64,000 nt of DNA from Achromobacter sp. MFA1 R4 (GCF_900156745.1 NZ_LT707065.1:3224001-3288000); one strand, 5' to 3'; shown: positions 1 through 10,242, counted from the stretch's first letter. The notes: generated by a model from the sequence alone, not told the origin. Numbers and translations: made by a program.

Positions 1-42
1 GATTTCGAGTCAGGTACATTCGACCACTCTGCCACCTCTCCG
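1..42 (-). tRNA. tRNA-Ser(CGA), 5' part only
   Basis: On the minus strand the sequence begins GGAGAGG (acceptor 5' strand), followed by a D-arm of serine type and an anticodon stem and loop reading CTCGAAA. The anticodon CGA lies at window positions 7-5 and decodes UCG serine. The variable arm, T-arm and 3' end lie beyond the left edge, so the gene is truncated by the window and is not necessarily broken. The next 240 bases up to the antiporter gene show no other feature I can support. Confidence 0.88.
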
Positions 43-285
43 TGGCTGGATTCCGTAACGTTGAAATCGCCGTTGTTTTTAATAACGGGTCTTTCACAAG
101 AGATCCCTGGTCGGAAGGATCTTCGTTGTCGGAGCAGCGAAGCCCGCAATTCTACATGATTTTTTTTGTTTGTGTAAAGCGGTAGCCAACAAGCAGGGGT
201 AAAACGTACACAGCGGGTTTCATCCGGCTTCCAGGCCGGCCGAAGTTTGGACAGAATTCTCCCCATTCCGCATAACGGCCCCTCC

Positions 286-1503
286 ATGGACCTCATCCTC
301 ATCCTTCTGCTCGCGGCCGTGCTGTGCGTGCCCATCACCCAAATGCTCGGGCTGGGCGCCATTCCCGGCTATCTGGCGGCCGGCGTGCTGGTCGGGCCCT
401 CGTGCCTGAAGCTGGTCACGAACGTGGACACGATGATCGGCGTGTCGCAGTGGGGCGTCGTGATGATGCTATTCATCATCGGGCTGGAACTGTCGCCCAA
501 GCGCCTGTGGGCGATGCGCAGCGAGGTCTTCATCCTGGGCACCCTGCAGATGCTGGTTTGCGGCCTGCTGCTCGGGCTGGTGTTCGGCGCGGCCTTGCGG
601 CACCTGGCGGGCATGGAATGGCAGGCGGCGGTGCTGTGCGGCCTGTCGCTGGCGCTGTCGTCCACGGCGGTGGCGCTGCGCCTGCTCGATGAACGCCAAC
701 TGACCCGCACGCCACTCGGGCGCTCGGCGCTGGGGGTGCTGCTGTTCCAGGACATGGCCGCCATCCCCATGCTGGTGGCCGCGGGCCTGCTGGGGTCGGA
801 CGGGACGTCGGCCCCGTCCTTCAAGGAGGCGCTGGTGGCCGTGGCGGTCGTGGCGCTGGCCTACCGGCTGCGGCTGCTCGGCTGGGCGGCCAAGGCCGAA
901 TTGAACGAGCTGTTCACCGCCGCGGCGCTGCTGATGGTGGTGGGCGCCGCGCAGCTCTTCGACTATGCGGGCCTGTCGGCCGGCCTGGGCGGGTTCCTGG
1001 TGGGCGTGATGATGGCCGAGTCGCGCTACCGGCACGATCTGGAAAAGGCGATCGACCCCTTCAAGGGATTGCTGCTGGGGCTGTTCTTCGTGGCCATCGG
1101 CATGTCGATCAACCTCAAGGTGGTGGCGCATCACTGGATGTTCATCGGCGCCGGCGTGGCGGCGCTGCTGGCGGTCAAGGCCATCATCCTCTATGGCTTT
1201 GCGCGATTCCTGGGCTTGCCCCGCTACCATCGGCTGCTGTTCGCGCTGGTGCTGGCGCAGGGCGGCGAGTTCAGCTTTGCCATCTTCAACGAAGCGTGGG
1301 ACAACCATCTGGTCAACCTGGAGCAGCGCGACGTGCTGTCGGTGATCGTGGCCATCTCGATGGGCGTCGTCCCGGTGCTGATCAAGCTGCTGGAACGGGT
1401 GCCGGAAAAGTACGGCGGCATGGCGGGCCTGCCCGTGGCGGACGCCGCCCCGGCCGTGGACGCCGGCCCGTCCTCCGGCGCGGACAAGCCCCCCGCCGGT
1501 TGA
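286..1503 (+). CDS. CPA2-family cation:proton antiporter (KefB/KefC-type membrane domain)
   Basis: This 405-residue inner-membrane protein has about twelve hydrophobic segments and the Na+/H+ exchanger fold of the CPA2 family. Family-like stretches include the N-terminal GYLAAGVLVGP, FQDMAAIPML with an acidic residue in a membrane segment, and GLGGFLVGVMMAES. It should exchange K+ or Na+ for H+. The RCK/TrkA-N domain that follows the membrane part in KefB and KefC is absent; the protein ends in a short Ala/Pro-rich tail, so gating must differ from Kef. I chose the ATG at 286 because translation from there begins directly with the first membrane segment; an in-frame TTG at 247 would add 13 unlikely residues. 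The ion is not predictable. Confidence 0.85.
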   Translation: MDLILILLLAAVLCVPITQMLGLGAIPGYLAAGVLVGPSCLKLVTNVDTMIGVSQWGVVMMLFIIGLELSPKRLWAMRSEVFILGTLQMLVCGLLLGLVFGAALRHLAGMEWQAAVLCGLSLALSSTAVALRLLDERQLTRTPLGRSALGVLLFQDMAAIPMLVAAGLLGSDGTSAPSFKEALVAVAVVALAYRLRLLGWAAKAELNELFTAAALLMVVGAAQLFDYAGLSAGLGGFLVGVMMAESRYRHDLEKAIDPFKGLLLGLFFVAIGMSINLKVVAHHWMFIGAGVAALLAVKAIILYGFARFLGLPRYHRLLFALVLAQGGEFSFAIFNEAWDNHLVNLEQRDVLSVIVAISMGVVPVLIKLLERVPEKYGGMAGLPVADAAPAVDAGPSSGADKPPAG

Positions 1504-1618
1504 GCCGCGTCAGGCCAGGGCATGGCATGATGACCGCCTTGCCGGGCGGCTACACTTGAAGCCCATTCGCTTCCCGTTCCGTTTCCCCATTTATGCGCCC
1601 GCTCACAGGAGAAAGCTC

Positions 1619-2401
1619 ATGCTCAAAGGAAAAGTAGCGCTCGTCACCGGTTCCACCAGCGGTATCGGCCTGGGTATCGCCACGGCATTTGCCCAGCAGG
1701 GCGCCGACATCGTCCTGAACGGTTTTGGCGATGCGGCTGAAATCGAAAAGCTGCGCGCGGAACTGGCGGACAAGCATGGCGTAAAAGTCATCTATGACGG
1801 CGCGGACCTGTCCAAGGGCGCGGCCGTGCGCGAACTGGTCGAAAGCACCGTCCGCCAACTGGGCCGCATCGACATCCTGGTCAACAACGCCGGCATCCAG
1901 CACACCGCGCTGATCGAGGACTTTCCGGCCGAGAAATGGGACGCCATCCTGGCGCTGAACCTGTCCGCGGTGTTCCACGGCACCGCCGCCGCCTTGCCGC
2001 ACATGAAGAAGCAAGGCTCCGGCCGCATCATCAATATCGCATCGGCGCATGGCCTGGTGGCCTCGGCCAGCAAGTCGGCCTACGTGGCCGCCAAGCACGG
2101 CGTGGTGGGCTTCACCAAGGTCACCGCGCTGGAAACCGCGGGGCAGGGCATCACGGCCAACGCCATCTGCCCGGGCTGGGTCCGCACGCCGCTCGTGGAA
2201 AAGCAGATCACCGCGCTGGCGGAAAAGAACGGCGTGGACCAGGAAACCGCCGCCCGTGACCTGCTCAGCGAAAAGCAGCCGTCGCTGCAATTCGTGACGC
2301 CGGAACAGCTGGGCGGCACCGCCGTGTTCCTGGCCTCGGACGCCGCCGCGCAAATCACCGGCACCACCGTCTCCGTCGATGGCGGCTGGACGGCGCGCTA
2401 A
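1619..2401 (+). CDS. bdhA: 3-hydroxybutyrate dehydrogenase
   Basis: A 260-residue short-chain dehydrogenase that interconverts (R)-3-hydroxybutyrate and acetoacetate with NAD+, the step linking polyhydroxybutyrate breakdown to central metabolism. The sequence shows the TGSTSGIG cofactor loop (residues 10-17), NNAG (89-92) and the catalytic Ser142, Tyr155 and Lys159. Length and the C-terminal ITGTTVSVDGGWTAR tail match the bacterial 3-hydroxybutyrate dehydrogenase subfamily. The start is the ATG at 1619, with AGGAG eight bases upstream; the longer reading frame from 1556 adds a non-homologous Arg/Pro-rich extension. Fifteen bases separate it from yaaA, so the two may be cotranscribed. Confidence 0.9.
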   Translation: MLKGKVALVTGSTSGIGLGIATAFAQQGADIVLNGFGDAAEIEKLRAELADKHGVKVIYDGADLSKGAAVRELVESTVRQLGRIDILVNNAGIQHTALIEDFPAEKWDAILALNLSAVFHGTAAALPHMKKQGSGRIINIASAHGLVASASKSAYVAAKHGVVGFTKVTALETAGQGITANAICPGWVRTPLVEKQITALAEKNGVDQETAARDLLSEKQPSLQFVTPEQLGGTAVFLASDAAAQITGTTVSVDGGWTAR

Positions 2402-2416
2402 ACAAGGAAACCCTGA

Positions 2417-3190
2417 ATGCTGTTGTTGCTTTCCCCCGCCAAGAAGCTGGACTACGACTCGCCGCTGCACATCGAGACGCACACCCAGCCGCTGTTCGTG
2501 GATCAGGCTGCCGGCCTGATCAAGGTCCTGAAGACCAAGACCGCCGAGGACATCTCGGCACTCATGAGCCTGAGCCCGGCCCTGTCCGAGCTGAACGTCC
2601 AGCGCTACGCGCACTGGAAGCGCAGCTTCACGCAGGCCAACTCGCGCCAGGCGGTGCTGGCCTTCAACGGCGACGTCTACGAAGGCCTGGACGCCGCCAC
2701 CCTGTCGGCCAAGCAGCTCGACTGGGCGCAAGAGCACGTCGCGATCCTCAGTGGTCTCTACGGCGTGCTGCGCCCGCTCGACCTGATGCAGCCTTACCGC
2801 CTCGAAATGGGCACGCGCCTGGAAAACCCCAAGGGCAAGAACCTGTACGAGTACTGGGGCAGCACCATCGCCGACTACCTGAACGAGCGCCAGGCCGGCC
2901 AGAAGTCGCCGGTCATCATCAACCTGGCGTCCGAAGAGTATTTCAAGTCGGTCGACCAGAAGGTCTTGAAGGCGCGGGTGGTGCAGTGCGTGTTCCAGGA
3001 CTGGAAAAACGGCGCCTGGAAGGTCATCAGCTTCCATGCCAAGCGCGCGCGGGGCCTGATGGCCCGCTACGCCATCCAGCACAAGGTCGCCAAGCCGGAA
3101 GGCTTGCAGGGCTTTGACCTGGAAGGCTATGCGTACGACGCGTCGGCCTCGTCGGACGACAAGCTGGTGTTCCGCCGCAAGCTGGATTGA
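2417..3190 (+). CDS. yaaA: Peroxide stress protein YaaA (DUF328/UPF0246)
   Basis: The 257-residue protein matches YaaA along its full length: MLLLLSPAKKLDYDSP at the N-terminus, the central NGDVYEGLDA and LSGLYGVLRPLDLMQPYRLEMG, and a C-terminal FHAKRARGLMARY. In E. coli the OxyR-regulated family member limits intracellular free iron during hydrogen peroxide stress and has a DNA-binding fold; the exact biochemistry is unsettled. It is cytosolic, with no signal peptide. AAGGAA precedes the ATG, and a strong terminator follows the stop. No OxyR site was identified here. Confidence 0.93.
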   Translation: MLLLLSPAKKLDYDSPLHIETHTQPLFVDQAAGLIKVLKTKTAEDISALMSLSPALSELNVQRYAHWKRSFTQANSRQAVLAFNGDVYEGLDAATLSAKQLDWAQEHVAILSGLYGVLRPLDLMQPYRLEMGTRLENPKGKNLYEYWGSTIADYLNERQAGQKSPVIINLASEEYFKSVDQKVLKARVVQCVFQDWKNGAWKVISFHAKRARGLMARYAIQHKVAKPEGLQGFDLEGYAYDASASSDDKLVFRRKLD

Positions 3191-3217
3191 TTGCTGTCGT
3201 CAGGCACTCATCCAATG

Positions 3218-3249
3218 CCGGCCCGGGATTCCCGGGCCGGAATTTTTTT
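3218..3249 (+). terminator. Rho-independent terminator after yaaA
   Basis: A GC-only stem CCGGCCCGGG/CCCGGGCCGG with a short loop is followed by AATTTTTTT. It lies between the convergent yaaA and FUSC genes. The T-run is only on the plus strand, so it should act for yaaA transcripts. Confidence 0.9.
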
Positions 3250-3272
3250 CGTCGCGGGTCGACGCGCGGAAC

Positions 3273-5498
3273 CTAGGACGCCGCCGCAGCCACCGGCGGC
3301 GCATGCAGCGGATCGGCCAGCGCCTGCAATTCCTGGCGGATCATGTGCGCGGCCTTGAGCATCTGCTTGAGCGGATAGGCCAGCGCGGCCTGGTCGCCCG
3401 AGGTGTCGAATTGCGTGGGCAGGTCCAGCGGCGCGCGCGGGCTGTTTTCATCGAGCAGGACCGCCATGCCGTCCAGCGCCTGCCGTATCGGCTCGGGCGT
3501 GGCGGGCAGCGCCGCCAGGATCGGAATCGCCGCGGTGATCTGCGACGCCAGCACATGGTTCTGGATCAGCAGATTGTTGAGCTCGGGCACGTCCACCTGG
3601 TGCGACTTGGGTTCGCTCATCATCCGGTAGAACGCTTCCGCGAAATTGCTGAACGCGATGTGCACGTTCTTGCGGGCCAGGCGCCACGCGAGGTCGGCGT
3701 CCGTCACCGCGGGCGTCTCGGCGGCGGCCGCGCCCATGGGCGCGCCGTGCGCCTGCATCGCGTCGACATAGCGCAGCCCCGCCAGCAGGTATTCGCGGTT
3801 GGCGCGCGTCGCGGCCGAGGCCAGCGGCTTGAGGTAGCGCGCTTCCCACCACGGCAGGATGTAGCTGCAGACCAGCGCCAGCGCGCAGCCCAGCAGCGTG
3901 TCGATGGCGCGTTCACCGATCACCGACATGGATACGGTGCCCGGCGACACGAAGTGAAAGACCAGCACCACGAACAGGGTGTTGAAGATCGCGCTGGCCA
4001 TGTAGTTCAGCTGCACCAGGCTGTTGCCCATGATGCACGCGCCCAGCAGGACGGCGAACAGGATGCTGGGCTCGTCGGTCAGGCTAAAGAGCAGCAGCGC
4101 GGCGATGCAGCCGATCAGCGTTCCCATCAGCCGCCAGCCGTTGCGTTGGCGCGTCAGCGCAAACCCCGGCTTCATGATGATGACGATGGTCAGCATGATC
4201 CAGTAGTTGTGCGCCGAGAACGCGGGCGACAGCCAGCGGCTGGCCAGCGTCATGGCGATGGCTGCCGCCGCCGTCACCCGCAGCGCGTAGCGGAAATGCG
4301 GCGAGTCCAGCCTCAGGTTGCTGGTCAGGAGGCCGAAGCGGAACTCCTGGCGTGAAATGAACCGCGTCAGCGATTTGTTGATGCGCAGCACGTCGGTGGG
4401 CTTGGCGTCGGGCGACGCCGCGGTGTGGTCGGCCAGCCGGTCCACGATGCGCGCCGAATTGCGCAGGCGCCGCAGCACCTGGATGATGAGCGCCAGCATT
4501 TCCGGGTCGCGTTCGCCCAGGCCCTGTTGCTTGAGCTGTTCGATCTCGTATTCGATGGCGCGCAGCTCGGCCTTGGCGCTGCTGCGGTACTGCACCTTGC
4601 GGCCGCGCGACACGTCCAGCGCGATACGGTTCAGCTCCAGCGACATCTTCACCAGCGCATCGCGCATGAACATCAGGCAGTCGTTGCCGGCCAGCGTGCG
4701 GCGCAGGGCCGCGTAGTCGGTATGCGTGGCGACCAGCGTGTCCAGCAGCTGCAGCATGTCCACGAACATGTTCCAGATCATCACGCGCTGGCGGTCGCCC
4801 AGCCCCTTGCCGCGAGGCAGGGCGCGCAGCACCATGTCGCGCGCGGCCTGGTGCTTCTCCGTCATCACGGACTGGCGTTGGATCAGCGTGCGGTAGGCTT
4901 CGTCCAGGTCGGAGGTCTCATCGTAGAAGGACGCCCGCGCCGCCACGTAATCGGCGGTCGCAAAGAGCGCCACCGACATGGCCTGCTGCTCTTCGCGCAG
5001 CCAGAACAGCCTTGAGAATCCCAGGCTGAACACAACGTAGAACAGCGCGCCGCCCAGCGTGGCGGCGGCGTGGGCCAGGACCTGGTGCGGTTCCAGCGGC
5101 GAATGCATGGTCAGCGTCATCAGCAGCAGGCCGGCAAAGCCGATCAGGCCGCCGCGCTTGCCGAAGACGGTGAACATCGAATAGACGAAGCACTGGACGA
5201 TGACCGCCAGCCAGATCAGCACGGGGTGCGTGGACGCCAGCCCGGTGATGATGACCGTGATGGTGCCCAGCGCCGCGCCGCCCAGCATTTCGTTGGTGCG
5301 GTGCCGCTGCGGGCCGCCCGGCTGGTCGATGATGGCCAGGCACTGCGCGCCGAACGTCGCGACCAGGCCGGTCGTGTAATTGCCGAATATGCCTCCCAGC
5401 ACCAGCACGGGCAACAGCATGCCGACTCCCTGGCGCACGCCTCCGAAGAAGTAGTGGCTATAGAGAAAGCGGCGAATGCTGGCAATGCGCAAATCCAT
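3273..5498 (-). CDS. FUSC-family inner-membrane protein (YccS/YhfK-like)
   Basis: A 741-residue membrane protein with two clusters of hydrophobic helices, one near the N-terminus (residues about 15-160) and one in the middle (about 400-540). Hydrophilic, Arg-rich segments follow each. This two-repeat layout is that of the FUSC superfamily (YccS, YhfK and the aromatic-acid exporters AaeB/FUSC). The middle cluster contains the FUSC-like stretch NYWIMLTIVIIMKPGFALTRQRNGWRLMGTLIGC. A role as an efflux or permease component in the inner membrane is inferred from the family; the substrate is unknown. No membrane-fusion partner is adjacent. The ATG at 5498 lacks a strong ribosome site but fits the family N-terminus. 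Confidence 0.85.
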   Translation of the reverse strand: MDLRIASIRRFLYSHYFFGGVRQGVGMLLPVLVLGGIFGNYTTGLVATFGAQCLAIIDQPGGPQRHRTNEMLGGAALGTITVIITGLASTHPVLIWLAVIVQCFVYSMFTVFGKRGGLIGFAGLLLMTLTMHSPLEPHQVLAHAAATLGGALFYVVFSLGFSRLFWLREEQQAMSVALFATADYVAARASFYDETSDLDEAYRTLIQRQSVMTEKHQAARDMVLRALPRGKGLGDRQRVMIWNMFVDMLQLLDTLVATHTDYAALRRTLAGNDCLMFMRDALVKMSLELNRIALDVSRGRKVQYRSSAKAELRAIEYEIEQLKQQGLGERDPEMLALIIQVLRRLRNSARIVDRLADHTAASPDAKPTDVLRINKSLTRFISRQEFRFGLLTSNLRLDSPHFRYALRVTAAAAIAMTLASRWLSPAFSAHNYWIMLTIVIIMKPGFALTRQRNGWRLMGTLIGCIAALLLFSLTDEPSILFAVLLGACIMGNSLVQLNYMASAIFNTLFVVLVFHFVSPGTVSMSVIGERAIDTLLGCALALVCSYILPWWEARYLKPLASAATRANREYLLAGLRYVDAMQAHGAPMGAAAAETPAVTDADLAWRLARKNVHIAFSNFAEAFYRMMSEPKSHQVDVPELNNLLIQNHVLASQITAAIPILAALPATPEPIRQALDGMAVLLDENSPRAPLDLPTQFDTSGDQAALAYPLKQMLKAAHMIRQELQALADPLHAPPVAAAAS

Positions 5499-5567
5499 GG
5501 GCGGCGGCTCGGTTCTGGACGACGGAACAAGTATAGAGAGGCCGCCGTGGGTTTTGGGGTCGGATGG

Positions 5568-5768
5568 TTACCGAACCATCCGCGCAACGGTCGGCAAAAG
5601 CCGATTTGCCACCGTTGACGCAACGCGGTAAATTGCTCCACTTGCTTCGGTCTGCCTATCCGAAACCGGAGCGTTGATGCGAACGGCCAGGGTCACATCC
5701 CAGCCGTCCTGCAGCAAGTCATATTTGCCGTTGGCCGCGCCACAAGCGTGTGTTGCCAAGGCTTCCAT
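5568..5768 (-). CDS. Possible small protein of unknown function (66 aa)
   Basis: I do not recognise this product. The ATG at 5768 has GGAGG five bases upstream, a good ribosome site. The 66-residue translation is soluble, with one beta-like stretch (YDLLQDGWDVTLAVRI), and has no signal peptide. It occupies the 470-bp gap between the divergent FUSC gene and ilvI. A short inverted repeat CGCCCC/GGGGACG lies just upstream of its ribosome site. Nothing else in the gap is recognisable: no TPP riboswitch and no convincing branched-chain leader peptide. It could be a real small gene or chance coding in the ilv leader. Confidence 0.35.
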   Translation of the reverse strand: MEALATHACGAANGKYDLLQDGWDVTLAVRINAPVSDRQTEASGAIYRVASTVANRLLPTVARMVR

Positions 5769-5968
5769 TTCGACCTCCAGCGTCCCCAAGGGGCGTTTGC
5801 ACTGCGTTCTGTCGAGCGTGTGCCGGGTCGGCAAGGTGTCCGGGTGGCGTGGCTCCGTGAGCCGCTAAGCGCCGGATATGTTGTCGTAACCGGTATGGGT
5901 TCAGTTGCCGCCGTATCCGGGCGCGCAGCAGTCAGGGTTGCAGGGCCGGTTTTGAAAGGAACTACAAC

Positions 5969-7684
5969 ATGGAAATGAATGGCGCCGATATCGTCGTGCG
6001 CTGCCTGGCCGATGAAGGCGTGGAACACGTTTTCGGCTACCCCGGCGGCGCGGTGCTTTACATCTACGACGCAATCTTCAAGCAAGACAAATTCCAGCAT
6101 ATCCTGGTTCGTCACGAGCAAGCTGCCGTGCACGCGGCCGATGCCTATTCGCGCTCGTCGCAGAAGGTCGGCGTCTGCATCGTGACCAGCGGCCCGGGCG
6201 TGACCAATGCCGTGACCGGCATCGCCACCGCCTACATGGACTCCATCCCGATGGTCATCATCAGCGGGCAGGTGCCCACTGCGGCCATCGGCGAAGACGC
6301 CTTCCAGGAATGCGACACCGTCGGCATCACGCGGCCCTGCGTCAAGCACAACTTCCTGGTGCGCGACGTCAAGGACCTGGCCGAAACCATGCGCCGCGCG
6401 TTCTACATCGCGCGCACGGGCCGTCCCGGTCCGGTGCTGGTGGATATCCCCAAGGACATCACCGTCGCGCAGTGCAAGTACGTGCCGCCCAAGGGCGAGA
6501 TCTCGATGCGTTCCTACGCGCCCGTCAACAAGGGCCACCAGGGGCAGATCAAGAAAGCCGTGCAGATGCTGCTGGCCGCCGAGCGGCCCATGATCTACAC
6601 CGGCGGCGGCGTCATCCTGTCGAATGCCGCGCCCGAGCTCAACAAGCTCGTGACGCAGCTGGGCGCGCCCTGCACCAGCACCCTGATGGGCCTGGGCGGC
6701 TTCCCGGCCAGCAGCGGCCAGTTCCTGGGCATGCCCGGCATGCACGGCACGTACGAGGCCAACATGGCCATGCAGCACTGCGACGTGCTGCTGGCCATCG
6801 GCGCCCGCTTCGATGACCGCGTGATCGGCAACCCCAAGCACTTCGCGCAGAACGCCCGCAAGATCATCCACATCGACATCGATCCCTCGTCGATTTCCAA
6901 GCGCGTGCGCGTGGATGTCCCGATCGTGGGCAACGTCAAGGACGTCCTGGCCGATCTCAGCGCGCAATTCGAGATCGCCGCCGCCGAGCACAAGCCGGCC
7001 TCCATCGCCAAGTGGTGGGATCAGGTCGAGACCTGGCGCGGCAAGGAATGCCTGAAGTTCGCCAACTCGAACGAAGTCATCAAGCCGCAGTACGTGGTGG
7101 AAAAGCTCTGGGAAGTGACCGGCGGCGACGCCTTCGTCACCTCCGACGTCGGCCAGCACCAGATGTGGGCCGCGCAGTACTACAAGTTCGACAAGCCGCG
7201 CCGCTGGATCAACTCCGGCGGCCTGGGCACCATGGGGGTGGGCCTGCCGTACGCCATGGGCGTGCAGATGGCCAATCCGGGCAAGGACGTCGCCGTCATC
7301 ACCGGCGAAGCCTCGATCCAGATGAACATCCAGGAACTGTCGACCTGTCACCAGTACCGCCTGACGCCCAAGATCGTCTGCCTGAACAACCGGTTTCTGG
7401 GCATGGTGCGCCAATGGCAGCAGATCGACTACGGCTCGCGCTATTCCGAGTCGTACATGGATTCGCTGCCCGACTTCGTCAAGGTCGCCGAAGCCTACGG
7501 CCACGTGGGCCTGCGCATCGAGCGTCCGGCCGACGTCGAGCCGGCGCTGCGTGAAGCGTTCGGCAAGCACAAGGAGCGCCTGGTCTTCCTGGACTTCATC
7601 ACCGACCGCACCGAAAACGTGTGGCCGATGGTCAAGGCCGGCCGTGGGCTGACTGAAATGCTGCTCGGCTCTGAAGACCTGTAA
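5969..7684 (+). CDS. ilvI: Acetolactate synthase, large (catalytic) subunit
   Basis: This 571-residue thiamine-diphosphate enzyme condenses two pyruvates to 2-acetolactate, or pyruvate with 2-oxobutyrate, as the first shared step of valine, leucine and isoleucine synthesis. Visible landmarks are FGYPGGAV near the N-terminus, the cofactor-activating Glu50 in RHEQAA, a central FAD-type domain, and the C-terminal TPP region ITGEASIQMN...LNNRFLGMVRQWQ. The usual Gly-Asp/Glu-Gly-Ser of that motif reads Gly-Glu-Ala-Ser here. GAAAGGAAC precedes the ATG. It is the first gene of ilvI-ilvH-ilvC, with 13 bases to ilvH. The ilvI name follows from its pairing with ilvH. Confidence 0.96.
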   Translation: MEMNGADIVVRCLADEGVEHVFGYPGGAVLYIYDAIFKQDKFQHILVRHEQAAVHAADAYSRSSQKVGVCIVTSGPGVTNAVTGIATAYMDSIPMVIISGQVPTAAIGEDAFQECDTVGITRPCVKHNFLVRDVKDLAETMRRAFYIARTGRPGPVLVDIPKDITVAQCKYVPPKGEISMRSYAPVNKGHQGQIKKAVQMLLAAERPMIYTGGGVILSNAAPELNKLVTQLGAPCTSTLMGLGGFPASSGQFLGMPGMHGTYEANMAMQHCDVLLAIGARFDDRVIGNPKHFAQNARKIIHIDIDPSSISKRVRVDVPIVGNVKDVLADLSAQFEIAAAEHKPASIAKWWDQVETWRGKECLKFANSNEVIKPQYVVEKLWEVTGGDAFVTSDVGQHQMWAAQYYKFDKPRRWINSGGLGTMGVGLPYAMGVQMANPGKDVAVITGEASIQMNIQELSTCHQYRLTPKIVCLNNRFLGMVRQWQQIDYGSRYSESYMDSLPDFVKVAEAYGHVGLRIERPADVEPALREAFGKHKERLVFLDFITDRTENVWPMVKAGRGLTEMLLGSEDL

Positions 7685-7697
7685 GGAGGCTCCGACA

Positions 7698-8189
7698 ATG
7701 AAGCACGTGATTTCCGTCCTCCTCGAAAACGAACCCGGCGCGCTGTCGCGCGTGGTGGGCCTGTTTTCGGCACGGGGCTACAACATCGAAACCCTGACCG
7801 TGGCGCCCACCGAGGATCCCACGCTGTCGCGCATGACCATCGTCACGACCGGTTCGGACGAGGTCATCGAACAGATCACCAAGCACCTGAACCGCCTGGT
7901 CGATGTCGTGAAGGTGGTGGACCTGACCGAAGGCGCCCACATCGAGCGCGAGCTGATGCTCGTGAAGGTGCGCGCCGTGGGCAAGGAACGCGAGGAAATG
8001 AAGCGCATGGCGGATATCTTCCGCGGCCGCATCATCGACGTCACCGACAAGTCCTACACCATCGAATTGACCGGGGTGCAGGAAAAAGTACAGGCCTTCC
8101 TCGAGGCCCTGGACCGCAGTGCCATCCTTGAAACCGTGCGCACCGGCGTGTCCGGCATCGGACGCGGTGAACGGATCTTGAAGATTTGA
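7698..8189 (+). CDS. ilvH: Acetolactate synthase, small regulatory subunit
   Basis: The 163-residue regulatory subunit binds the catalytic subunit, raises its activity and confers valine feedback inhibition. The N-terminal ACT domain (residues about 1-75, MKHVISVLLENEPGALSRVVGLFSARGYNIETL) carries the usual valine-site region; a second ACT-like domain follows. Length matches the family. The start has an exceptionally strong ribosome site, AAGGAGG, between the ilvI stop and the ATG, consistent with balanced expression of both subunits. Confidence 0.97.
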   Translation: MKHVISVLLENEPGALSRVVGLFSARGYNIETLTVAPTEDPTLSRMTIVTTGSDEVIEQITKHLNRLVDVVKVVDLTEGAHIERELMLVKVRAVGKEREEMKRMADIFRGRIIDVTDKSYTIELTGVQEKVQAFLEALDRSAILETVRTGVSGIGRGERILKI

Positions 8190-8224
8190 CCGGCCTGCCA
8201 GGCGCGGCCACCCCCTACATCTGA

Positions 8225-9280
<1,056 letters not shown>

Positions 9281-9325
9281 TCCGCCTGGGCGGGCGGGGC
9301 GCGGCCCCGCCGGTCTGGACCGAAG

Positions 9326-9357
9326 CGGCATGCCTGCACGGGCATGCCGTTTTTTTT
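9326..9357 (+). terminator. Rho-independent terminator of ilvIHC
   Basis: The stem CGGCATGCC/GGCATGCCG with a short loop is followed directly by eight T residues, 45 bases after the ilvC stop. Confidence 0.93.
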
Positions 9358-9468
9358 GGTCGTTTGCGTCGCAGGGCCCCATTTGGGGCAGGCACGATGC
9401 TTGCTGCGGTCCCGCAAGCCGTGCCAGATAGGTTAACCTTTCAAAGTCCGTTGTAAGTTATTGAGACC

Positions 9469-10242
9469 ATGCCCAATTTTTCCATGCGCGATTCCGAGAA
9501 CCGCCACCGGAGCATCTACTTGCTCCCGAACGCGTTCACCACCGCCGCTTTGTTCGCCGGGTTCTATGCCGTTGTGCAGGCCATGAACGACCGCTTCGAA
9601 GTCGCCGCCATCGCCATTTTCGTTGCCATGGTCCTGGATGGCATGGACGGCCGGGTGGCCCGCCTGACCAATACGCAGTCCGCGTTCGGCGAGCAATACG
9701 ACTCGCTGTCGGACATGACGTCCTTTGGCGTGGCGCCCGCGCTCGTCATGTACGAATGGATCCTGAACGACCTGGGCCGCTGGGGCTGGTTGGCGGCGTT
9801 TGTCTACGTCTCCGGCGCCGCGCTGCGCCTGGCGCGCTTCAACACCAATATCGCCGTGGTCGACAAGCGATTCTTCCAGGGGCTGCCCAGCCCGGCCGCC
9901 GCGGCGCTGGTGGCGGGTTTCGTCTGGCTGGCCGTCGACAACAAGTTGCCCATCCATGACAGCCTGATGGCCTGGGTGGCCTTTACGCTCACCATGTACG
10001 CGGGCATCACCATGGTGTCGAACGCGCCGTTCTTCAGCGGCAAGAGCTTCGCGCTGGGCCGCAGCGTGCCGTTCTGGGGCATCCTGCTCGTCGTCGCGGT
10101 GTTCGTGTTCGTGTCCAGCGATCCTCCGGTGGTCCTCTTCGGCCTGTTCGTGCTCTATGGCCTGTCGGGCTGGGTCACGTGGGCATGGCGCTGGAACAAG
10201 GTGCGCCGCCTGCAGCAGGAGCGCCGGGGCCACTCGTCCTGA
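9469..10242 (+). CDS. pssA: CDP-diacylglycerol--serine O-phosphatidyltransferase
   Basis: A 257-residue integral membrane enzyme that makes phosphatidylserine from CDP-diacylglycerol and serine, the committed step to phosphatidylethanolamine. The CDP-alcohol phosphotransferase signature is complete at residues 57-82 (DGMDGRVAR, then G, D and D at the expected spacing, ending in SLSD). About seven to eight hydrophobic helices follow. This is the membrane-bound type II enzyme, not the phospholipase D-like E. coli type. It follows the ilvC terminator, so it is probably a separate transcription unit. No strong ribosome site is visible. Confidence 0.93.
   Translation: MPNFSMRDSENRHRSIYLLPNAFTTAALFAGFYAVVQAMNDRFEVAAIAIFVAMVLDGMDGRVARLTNTQSAFGEQYDSLSDMTSFGVAPALVMYEWILNDLGRWGWLAAFVYVSGAALRLARFNTNIAVVDKRFFQGLPSPAAAALVAGFVWLAVDNKLPIHDSLMAWVAFTLTMYAGITMVSNAPFFSGKSFALGRSVPFWGILLVVAVFVFVSSDPPVVLFGLFVLYGLSGWVTWAWRWNKVRRLQQERRGHSS

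Noticed and set aside
5499..5968. Possible riboswitch or attenuator ahead of ilvI
   Set aside because: I found no thiamine-type element, no peptide rich in branched-chain residues and no terminator/antiterminator pair.
5693..7570. Open frame of 625 codons opposite ilvI
   Set aside because: Antisense frame rich in His, Asp and Val repeats, as expected from complementing a GC-biased gene.
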